Below, piece by piece: positions 17,034-22,790 of a DNA stretch of 64,000 bases (position 1 is its first letter; the number at the start of each line of letters is the position of its first letter). Location of the stretch: the NCBI RefSeq assembly GCF_013179285.1, contig NZ_WVNW01000002.1, positions 186,001 through 250,000 on the forward strand, given 5' to 3'. The position numbers and the translations under genes are program-made. The DNA is from Roseobacter sp. HKCCD6576-2 (GTDB taxonomy: Bacteria; Pseudomonadota; Alphaproteobacteria; Rhodobacterales; Rhodobacteraceae). The notes beneath the pieces are model-generated. The model had not been told where the DNA came from and did not search any database. It saw only the letters and a list, made by a program, of their open reading frames with translations.

Positions 17034-17159
17034 TTTACCCCCCGTTTAGAACGATCATTCTAATAAACAAGTGTATTCAAGAATCAGTATCCATTTAACA
17101 CGAAACTGTGAGTTCTTCTCTATCCGATCTCTCAAATCTGTCTGGTGACGCTTTTGTCT

Positions 17160-17360
17160 TCAGTTGAACGCCTTGATAATAGCGAAGGCGATCACAAAAC
17201 AGAAATACATGAAGACCGCCCCAAGAGCGCAAAAGACAAAGATCGCAACGCTCGTGTCGAACCGCTCCCCCACGAAGGCCATGACCTTTGAGACGCCGAT
17301 CATGTATCCAAACAAAAGGACGGACGACACAAAGGGGTGGTTAGAAACCCATCTCGTCAT
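17160..17360 (-). CDS. small two-helix membrane protein
   Basis: A 66-residue protein with two hydrophobic segments, FVSSVLLFGYMIGVSKVMAFV (about residues 10-30) and the stretch from SVAIFVFCALGAVF to FVIAFAII near the C-terminus. AGGA is placed before the ATG. It lies between two other reverse-strand cargo genes and may be co-expressed with them. A holin role is unlikely, since the lysis cassette is elsewhere. Confidence 0.6.
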   Translation of the reverse strand: MTRWVSNHPFVSSVLLFGYMIGVSKVMAFVGERFDTSVAIFVFCALGAVFMYFCFVIAFAIIKAFN

Positions 17361-17454
17361 GTGCTGATCCTTGCGTGGTTATTGGGGTGCAAGAGCCATC
17401 ATGGGAGCGGGGTCCTGGCTTTGCGATGGTCTTAGGCGCGTCGGTAAGACTCAC

Positions 17455-18246
17455 TTAATAGACGATGATTGAACGAACGTTGTTATCACCATATGCTCCA
17501 GCCCTCATGTCATCTCGGTGCCAGTAGCGGTATTTATAGTCTCCGGGAACCCCGCCGAAATTCAGATCGGGAAACAACGTAACTCCAGTGGTCGGAGATT
17601 GCTTGAATGAGCTCAACTTCCTATCGAAGTTGAGTTTTCTCAGGTCATCGTATCTTCCTTTCCCAAGTATTAGATTCTGCCCTTTGAAGCCCATGTCTGC
17701 AAACAACGAAACCCACTTTCCGTTACCATTTCCGCTGCTAATCAAACTACATAAGAACTCGTCCCGCCCCCTCTGAATTTCGCAATCTCTCAAACTCCGA
17801 CCGGACGATACACAGAGCCCGAAGTTGGAGCGTGCATGAGCAAGGCAACGGTTTCTAGCGGAGTTCCTTGAGCTGAATTTCGGAGCTTCGTTGGTGTAAT
17901 CAGATCGAGCTATCCCTAGGTAGATGTCCCTGATTGAGTTTAACTCTTGTAGGTAACCCTTTAGTTCTTCTTTCCTTTCCGCGTTCAGTTCCGAGAATGG
18001 TCTGTCACGGTCGTTGTAGAACTGGTTCATGCCTTGGTTGAAGAAAAGCCAGTGAGGATCTTCCTCAGTCACCTCGCTAAACAGTTCTTTCGCTTGATCC
18101 ACCGCTTCCGCGACAGTCATACCATCAACTTCGGAGTAATCGTCAGCAAAGCTCATTGCCCAACTTCTCGTCTTCGCAGTCAGTCGATCTGGGAATTGTA
18201 GCTCAATTCTCTCTAAATCGAAAGCAATACCATCTCGTCTGATCAT
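17455..18246 (-). CDS. protein with C-terminal beta/gamma-crystallin-like domain
   Basis: A 263-residue protein. The N-terminal ~140 residues are helical and charged with no recognised fold. From about residue 175, GKWVSLFADMGFKGQNLILG and VTLFPDLNFGGVPGDY form the repeated V.LF.D..F.G pattern of beta/gamma-crystallin motifs, and the domain ends NNVRSIIVY. Such domains often bind calcium and occur in secreted or toxin-linked proteins; the usual N/D-N/D-x-x-S/T-S calcium signature is only partly present. There is no signal peptide. It is the first-transcribed gene of a three-gene reverse-strand cargo cluster. Confidence 0.6.
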   Translation of the reverse strand: MIRRDGIAFDLERIELQFPDRLTAKTRSWAMSFADDYSEVDGMTVAEAVDQAKELFSEVTEEDPHWLFFNQGMNQFYNDRDRPFSELNAERKEELKGYLQELNSIRDIYLGIARSDYTNEAPKFSSRNSARNRCLAHARSNFGLCVSSGRSLRDCEIQRGRDEFLCSLISSGNGNGKWVSLFADMGFKGQNLILGKGRYDDLRKLNFDRKLSSFKQSPTTGVTLFPDLNFGGVPGDYKYRYWHRDDMRAGAYGDNNVRSIIVY

Positions 18247-18332
18247 CCAGCCTCAGCTTTTTGGGGCACGATGAATTCTTTGCCTGTTTTTCGCGGTTGG
18301 TCTATACCCAGTGCGGCTGTGTGGAGATTGTT

Positions 18333-19001
18333 TTGGCAAAGTGTAGGTATTGCGAAAGGAGAGGACTGTTCCTCCAGACCGACAACAACGGCTTGTGTCG
18401 TCGATGTTCGGATGAACACGTTCCGCAGATAGCCAACCTCTGTCGGATTGTGGTCGAGAGCGGAAAGATCGTTGACCGCTCTAAGAACGAAAAAACAATC
18501 GTTTCGCGATGTGATGTCGCGTTGGGCGCTCTGGATCGTTTGGAGCCTTATTACCGCGCTTCGGTTCCGACGCTTGATGTGCCCATTCCCGAAATCAAGA
18601 CGGAGTTCCTTAGCATTCGGAGCGGAGCAATAGGGAGGCTGGTAAACAGTCAGGTCTTCGCGGCCCGTGCTAAGAGGGAAAGCGCAGCTACGCCAGCGGC
18701 ACGCCTAGGTGGCTATGCTAAGGCGATAGACAACCTCAACAAGTTCTTGATCGAATTCGAGGACGTGACAGCTGTTGAACCGGCCATCGCAGAACTGGTT
18801 CGTGAAAGAGATCAGGTTCGGGTCGAAAATGCGATGCTCAAATCAGAGAAGTTGCTTGCAAAGGGCAAAGCAAAGTTGGCCAAAGAAGCTTTGATTGACG
18901 CACTGGTGGACATTCGGCACGACACCACGCCGGACGCCGATCAAGCAAAGGAGATTGCTGCTTTGGAGGCCAAGATCGCTGAGATCGACGGCGCAACCTA
19001 G
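18333..19001 (+). CDS. zinc-ribbon protein with helical C-terminus
   Basis: The frame is open from 18261, but GGAGA at 18323-18327 supports a TTG start at 18333, giving 222 residues that begin directly with a four-cysteine zinc ribbon: CRYC at residues 4-7 and CRRC at about 22-25 around RRGLFLQTDNNG. The rest is helical, with repeated Ala/Lys/Glu stretches (VRVENAMLKSEKLLAKGKAKLAKEALIDAL) that look like a helical repeat or coiled coil. The function is unknown. It separates the reverse-strand cargo from the Arc-like repressor pair. Confidence 0.55.
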   Translation: MAKCRYCERRGLFLQTDNNGLCRRCSDEHVPQIANLCRIVVESGKIVDRSKNEKTIVSRCDVALGALDRLEPYYRASVPTLDVPIPEIKTEFLSIRSGAIGRLVNSQVFAARAKRESAATPAARLGGYAKAIDNLNKFLIEFEDVTAVEPAIAELVRERDQVRVENAMLKSEKLLAKGKAKLAKEALIDALVDIRHDTTPDADQAKEIAALEAKIAEIDGAT

Positions 19002-19041
19002 TCCCTAGGCTCACGAAAGCGCAGACGCGCTCCTGTGCGGG

Positions 19042-19356
19042 TTACTCTTTGTCGTGGTCAGAGGAGGGTGTGCTGGTCGTTTGCTTCATCCGGTACTCGA
19101 CGATGAGCGTGTTTAACCGGTATTCATCCTCGTCGGTAAAATTCACTTGGTCGTTTAGATACCGAGAAAGAAGCTGATGCATCTCCGCGAGATGCGGATC
19201 AGACACCGGAGGATATGTTTCCTCAAGGGTAGCCACTATCTCGGCGTTCATTGAGCGCTGGTTTATTGACGCAGCGATTTTAATGCGGTCCCGCATCCCG
19301 TCAGGGAGGCGGACTACAAACTGTTCAGAACCTCTGCCTGTACGACTCTCTGCCAT
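19042..19356 (-). CDS. Arc-family ribbon-helix-helix repressor
   Basis: A 104-residue DNA-binding protein. Residues 9-45 match the Arc fold: a strand EQFVVRLPDGMRDRI that lies in the operator groove, then helices IKIAASINQRSMNAEIVATLEE with the RSMNAEI signature of the family. The ATG at 19356 has GGAGG seven bases upstream; a TTG at 19401 would extend into the operator and is rejected. It is divergent from a second Arc-like gene, and the 84 bases between them hold an inverted repeat, so mutual or self-repression is likely. Confidence 0.85.
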   Translation of the reverse strand: MAESRTGRGSEQFVVRLPDGMRDRIKIAASINQRSMNAEIVATLEETYPPVSDPHLAEMHQLLSRYLNDQVNFTDEDEYRLNTLIVEYRMKQTTSTPSSDHDKE

Positions 19357-19394
19357 GCCGCGCCTCCTTTTTGATAGCACTGCGCGATCATCAG

Positions 19395-19422
19395 TTGACA
19401 AGCAATACTATCACCGTAATAC
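19395..19422 (+). promoter_or_regulatory. sigma70-like promoter of rightward Arc-like gene
   Basis: A perfect TTGACA at 19395-19400 is followed after 16 bases by TAATAC at 19417-19422. Transcription would begin about 19429-19431, only about ten bases before the ATG at 19441, so the message would be nearly leaderless; no Shine-Dalgarno is seen there. Confidence 0.6.
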
Positions 19423-19439
19423 TAATCGCACGGTAATAG
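19408..19439. promoter_or_regulatory. inverted-repeat operator between divergent Arc-like genes
   Basis: CTATCACCGT at 19408-19417 and ACGGTAATAG at 19430-19439 form an inverted repeat with nine of ten bases matching and a 12-base spacer. It spans the -10 region and the start site of the rightward promoter, so a bound protein would block transcription. Ribbon-helix-helix dimers bind half-sites of this kind. Confidence 0.65.
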
Positions 19440-19440
19440 C

Positions 19441-19653
19441 ATGGCGGAGGCCAAGTTGAGTTCAGCAATACAACCAAGGGCAGGTGAGGGGGTGACTCAG
19501 GTCACCCTTCGTTTGCCAGAGGTATTGAGAGACAAACTGAAGCTGACGGCCGGATCGGTTGGCCAGAGCATGAACACCTTCGTAGTGCTTGCACTGGAAG
19601 AGAAGGTCCAAATGAAGAGCCCGTCAGAGAAAGCAGAAAAAAATGCAAAGTAG
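19441..19653 (+). CDS. second Arc-like ribbon-helix-helix protein
   Basis: A 70-residue protein. The strand TQVTLRLPEVLRDKLKL and the helix SVGQSMNTFVVLALEEKV give the ribbon-helix-helix core, followed by a Lys-rich tail. It lacks a visible Shine-Dalgarno and may be read from a leaderless transcript. It faces away from the other Arc-like gene, a layout that recalls the mnt/arc region of P22, though no antirepressor gene is seen here. It probably controls the following small genes and its partner. Confidence 0.8.
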   Translation: MAEAKLSSAIQPRAGEGVTQVTLRLPEVLRDKLKLTAGSVGQSMNTFVVLALEEKVQMKSPSEKAEKNAK

Positions 19654-19662
19654 AAATGAAGC

Positions 19663-19693
19663 GGGCCGGAAGCGTTGCAGCGCTAACCGGCCC
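19663..19693 (+). other. strong intercistronic hairpin
   Basis: GGGCCGG at 19663-19669 pairs perfectly with CCGGCCC at 19687-19693, and inside it AGCG at 19671-19674 pairs with CGCT at 19681-19684. No T-run follows. It lies between the Arc-like gene and the next small gene and may serve as a processing or attenuation element. Confidence 0.5.
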
Positions 19694-19722
19694 AGATGAA
19701 ATCCCCAGAAAAGGATAACGTC

Positions 19723-19887
19723 ATGAAAATACGTAATCACCAACGAGAAATCAAGCTTTCCGATCTGGCACGTAGCCCAAAGGTCAAAGCATTCTTTGAC
19801 CGTGGCCTAGAAGGCCCACAAGCGGTTCTGCCTAAGCCGACCCCGCGCAATCCCGCCCCTGCGGCTCTAGAGCGGGAGTTGGCATAA
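19723..19887 (+). CDS. small basic hypothetical protein, 54 aa
   Basis: AAAGGA lies seven bases before the ATG at 19723; an in-frame ATG at 19696 has no such site. The protein starts MKIRNHQREIKLSDLARSP, with a helix-like basic N-terminus and a Pro-rich tail. Its stop overlaps the next start by one base (TAATG). The function is unknown. Confidence 0.55.
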   Translation: MKIRNHQREIKLSDLARSPKVKAFFDRGLEGPQAVLPKPTPRNPAPAALERELA

Positions 19888-20159
19888 TGGACCGCCGGAC
19901 ATTCATTCATGGGCTCGCCGCGGCACTCCCTGCTGGCGCTGCAGCTACACAGATCAAAGCCGAAACCGACCCAATTCGGGCTGCATGTCTCACGCTAAAG
20001 GAGGCGATCTCCGTCGATGCCCCCGAGGGGATGGAGGTCTTTCACTCGATCATTATCCACAAAGAAGAGATCACGGCCATCGCGTTCCCGCCGAACTATG
20101 ACGGCGCAGGGCCAAAGGCTCACTACCAATCAAGCCGTGGGTGGGAGGTCGAGGCATGA
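19887..20159 (+). CDS. small protein with Tat-like signal, 90 aa
   Basis: The first 25 residues (MDRRTFIHGLAAALPAGAAA) carry a twin-arginine RRTF motif, a moderately hydrophobic Ala-rich core and an Ala-x-Ala-like cut region, the form of a Tat export signal. The mature part is about 65 residues of mixed alpha/beta with no recognised domain. Coupled to the gene before (TAATG) and after (ATGA overlap). Export by Tat is an inference from the signal alone. Confidence 0.6.
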   Translation: MDRRTFIHGLAAALPAGAAATQIKAETDPIRAACLTLKEAISVDAPEGMEVFHSIIIHKEEITAIAFPPNYDGAGPKAHYQSSRGWEVEA

Positions 20160-20494
20160 CTTCCTTAAGCGCAAAGACCAACCGCCGCGCCGTCCTGGCC
20201 GGGATTCCGGCAACTCTGGCGACAGGGGTAGCCTCGGCAACAACAGCCTCAGCGCTCGTTAAGGCATTCGACCGCTGGCTAACTCTGCAAGAGCGTTTCA
20301 ACGCAACCGATGGCGACGATCTCTATGCAGAGATCACCGAGCTAGAAGATCAGATCATAAGCACTACGCCAGCCAGCGTGCACGAGTACGCGCTCAAGGT
20401 CGTGCTGGCAGGCTCAAATGGTGGCATGGAGATGAGCGTCCTCGAAAGAGCTTTAGCGGCAGAGGCCCGGGAAATGACTGGCATCAACATCTGA
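20156..20494 (+). CDS. second small protein with Tat-like signal, 112 aa
   Basis: Residues 9-32 (NRRAVLAGIPATLATGVASA) repeat the twin-arginine plus Ala-rich core seen in the preceding gene. The mature part is helical (FDRWLTLQERFNATDGDDLYAEITELEDQI). GGGAGGTCGAGGC lies before the ATG at 20156, which overlaps the previous stop. The two genes form a tandem pair of candidate exported proteins and probably arose for a shared role, which cannot be read from sequence. Confidence 0.6.
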   Translation: MTSLSAKTNRRAVLAGIPATLATGVASATTASALVKAFDRWLTLQERFNATDGDDLYAEITELEDQIISTTPASVHEYALKVVLAGSNGGMEMSVLERALAAEAREMTGINI

Positions 20495-20524
20495 AAGCGA
20501 AGCCTTCCGTAAAGGAGGTGGTGT

Positions 20525-20722
20525 TTGATTAAGGTATTGGAAAGTAAGCGATTTATCAATCAGCTTTCACCAAAATCGGAGACGGTTGGGTGCTGTGCAT
20601 TGGAGATTCTAAGAACCGCAATGAAGATGGTTTTCGCGAGACGCCTTTCCTCGCGGAACGGCGGGGGATTACCGATCTGGACGGCCATCCAGATTGCCCC
20701 CGCCGTGTGGATACCCCACTAG
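20525..20722 (+). CDS. doubtful small reading frame; competing frame overlaps
   Basis: AAAGGAGG at 20511-20518 is a strong binding site with a TTG at 20525, giving 65 residues (MIKVLESKRFINQLSP onward) that do not look like a typical protein after residue 20. The overlapping frame from 20548 to 20769 reads KIGDGWVLCIGDSKNRNEDG and on to a polar, protein-like stretch but has no ATG, TTG or GTG start near the binding site. One of the two may be real, or the gene may carry a frameshift between them. Confidence 0.3.
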   Translation: MIKVLESKRFINQLSPKSETVGCCALEILRTAMKMVFARRLSSRNGGGLPIWTAIQIAPAVWIPH

Positions 20723-20752
20723 CAAAGAAAGGCCCACGAAAGGGCAATAGCC

Positions 20753-21199
20753 ATGAACACACTTGTTGAGCAAGAAAAGAAGTCACCGCTTGAGCGCCGG
20801 AACAACTACTGGATTGCGGTGCGGGAGGCAGGGAAGGAAGCGAGGCTCAGCCTGACCGACGCCATATCTCTCTTCAATCAATACGAAGATGAAACGGGTG
20901 GATCGACAGCACCAGAGCGCGCCTTCTCGAACTTCACGCGGTCGATCTATGCACCATTCGGCCTGAACAAGCGCGAAGTCGAGGATAAACACAACAGCCG
21001 CGACGCGCTGGACGTCATCGTCCTCGATGCTCTCCGTCTAATCGAAGGGTCGGCGGCTGAACTGATAATGCGAGGTATGGAGCAGGAGCGCCCAAGGAAG
21101 GAGATCAAGCTTGCTGTCAAGCAGCTTGCGAAAGAGATCGCGGGTACGATTAGTCGAGTTGAGCAGGACTTCTTTATCGGCGGAGGTGCTGTTCAATGA
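20753..21199 (+). CDS. hypothetical helical phage protein, 148 aa
   Basis: AAAGGG lies before the ATG. The protein is mostly helical and charged (EQEKKSPLERRNNYWIAVREAGKEARLSL), with a conserved-looking LNKREVEDKHNSRDALDVIVLDALRLIEG middle. The stop overlaps the start of the DUF3102 gene by four bases, so the two are translated together. No family was recognised. Confidence 0.6.
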   Translation: MNTLVEQEKKSPLERRNNYWIAVREAGKEARLSLTDAISLFNQYEDETGGSTAPERAFSNFTRSIYAPFGLNKREVEDKHNSRDALDVIVLDALRLIEGSAAELIMRGMEQERPRKEIKLAVKQLAKEIAGTISRVEQDFFIGGGAVQ

Positions 21200-22287
21200 C
21201 AGAGATTGCGAATTATGATTACGCTGGCCTCGCACAGGGCGAAATCAATGAGGTTCGGGCCGCCGCAGAGCGCATCCGCGTCCGCATGAAGCGGACCACT
21301 GAGGATATCGTGGCCATCGGCCTCGACCTGATTGCGGTGAAGGAGCGCCTTCCACATGGCGCATTCCTCCCATGGATAGAGGCCGAGTTTGGGATGAGCC
21401 GACCCACGGCAACCCGCTTCATGCAGGTTGCGGAAGTCTATCGGGACAAAGTGTTCACACTGAACAATTTGGATCCAACGGTGCTTTATGAACTTGCAGC
21501 CCCGTCAACGCCATCCGAGGTTCGAGACGCTGTTGAGGCGAGGACAGAAGCGGGCGAAGCCGTCACCGCAGCGGAGATCAAACGCATGAAGCGTGAGATT
21601 GCAGAGGAACGCGCCCGCGCGGATCATGCGGAAACACAGGCCGACGACCTCAAGGACCAAAACCGAAGCCTCTTGGAAGGGCAGTCGGCCTTGATCGAGA
21701 GGGCGAAGGCAGACGCCTTAGCGGAGGTCGCTGCCGATCTCTCAGCAGCCCAAGAGCGCGAGGAAGAGGCGGAACAGCGGTTGCAAGAGGAGACTGCGCG
21801 ACTAGTTGAACTTGCCGAAAATGCCGAGGTCAAGGCGCTTGAAGCGGCTCAGGCGCAAGCTGACGGATTGGCAAACGAAGCCTACTCAAAGCTGGAAGCG
21901 CAGGCGAGTAAGGCAAAGAACGAAGAAGCCGCGGCGCGCAAATCTATTGAGCGACTGAAGCAGAATGCAGAACGCCTGCGTGCGCGGGTCGAGGAGCATC
22001 AAGCTTATTTGGACGATCTGAAGAACGCCGATATCGAAGCAAGGGGACTCGTCGAGGATATTGCCGCCCTCGAGGAGAAGATACCGGACGTCGAAGCCGC
22101 GCTCCGGGTCATCTGGTCTAGCTTGCAGGATATCGACTGCGATCACGAGCCGAGCTTGATCAAGCGTGCAAACGCCTTCGCCGAGCACCTTCGGCAAGTG
22201 GCAGTACAAATGCAGCAAGTTGCGACCGATCTGGAAACGAACATCAAGCCCGAAGGCCCGAAGATGCAGGTCGTCTCGGGTGAATGA
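21196..22287 (+). CDS. DUF3102-family protein with long coiled coil
   Basis: A 363-residue protein. Residues about 15-85 match DUF3102, a domain found in plasmid and phage proteins: the pattern ERIRVRMKRTTEDIVAIGLDLI, then KERLPHGAFLPWIEAEFGMSRPTATRFMQVAE. From about 110 to 300 it is one long, Ala/Glu/Arg-rich coiled coil. DUF3102 proteins are thought to bind DNA or work with replication; here it stands far from the replication block, inside the island between the tail chaperone and the tape measure gene. Confidence 0.75.
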   Translation: MTEIANYDYAGLAQGEINEVRAAAERIRVRMKRTTEDIVAIGLDLIAVKERLPHGAFLPWIEAEFGMSRPTATRFMQVAEVYRDKVFTLNNLDPTVLYELAAPSTPSEVRDAVEARTEAGEAVTAAEIKRMKREIAEERARADHAETQADDLKDQNRSLLEGQSALIERAKADALAEVAADLSAAQEREEEAEQRLQEETARLVELAENAEVKALEAAQAQADGLANEAYSKLEAQASKAKNEEAAARKSIERLKQNAERLRARVEEHQAYLDDLKNADIEARGLVEDIAALEEKIPDVEAALRVIWSSLQDIDCDHEPSLIKRANAFAEHLRQVAVQMQQVATDLETNIKPEGPKMQVVSGE

Positions 22288-22374
22288 TGCTGTCTCTAAG
22301 AAGAGGGCGAGGCAGTCTAGCTGCCCTTGCTTTGTCGCAGTCTGTATGAGAACAAAGCGCCTGCCAGCGCAAGA

Positions 22375-22716
22375 TTATTCAGAGCCTAAGGCCCCTGTAA
22401 AACACGCTAGTTCAATCTCGTTTTGAAAGTTGGCTACCGCGCGTTGCTGCATCTCTTCTGTGTGAAAATACGGAGTTTCGTAGGCCTCTAGTATCATGGC
22501 TCGAGTCATTTCGTGCCAAGGCGGCGCGTTGTCTTCGCTGGGGCTGCTGCCTTCCAACGCCTGAATCAAGGTCGAAATCGGTGTTTGGTTCTGTCGTTGC
22601 GTCATAATCGTGGCCGCAAGGCTACCCAATCCAGCGCAAAGCGCATCGCGACCAGTTTCAGCAGCAGCCGGTGAGCAAAGGCAGAAGGCCGCTGCCAAAG
22701 AAGCCAACACCTTCAT
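22375..22716 (-). CDS. small exported cargo protein
   Basis: A 113-residue protein on the reverse strand. The N-terminus (MKVLASLAAAFCLCSPAAAE) is a clear Sec signal peptide with an Ala-x-Ala cut site near residue 19. The mature part is helical with a Pro/Trp turn (NAPPWHEMTRAMILEAYETPYF). It has no lipobox. GGAGG lies upstream of the ATG. Its reverse orientation next to the tape measure gene marks it as separately expressed cargo; a periplasmic role in blocking superinfection is possible. Confidence 0.6.
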   Translation of the reverse strand: MKVLASLAAAFCLCSPAAAETGRDALCAGLGSLAATIMTQRQNQTPISTLIQALEGSSPSEDNAPPWHEMTRAMILEAYETPYFHTEEMQQRAVANFQNEIELACFTGALGSE

Positions 22717-22790
22717 CGTGAAACCTCCAAAAAAACTCCCTCAGCTAGAAACGCTAGGGGCTTTTCTTGCTTCTGACAAGGAATTTGCCG

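Noticed and set aside
19357-19401. TTG-started N-terminal extension of the leftward Arc-like repressor
   Set aside because: The ATG at 19356 has a perfect GGAGG at good distance and the extension would cover the operator region.
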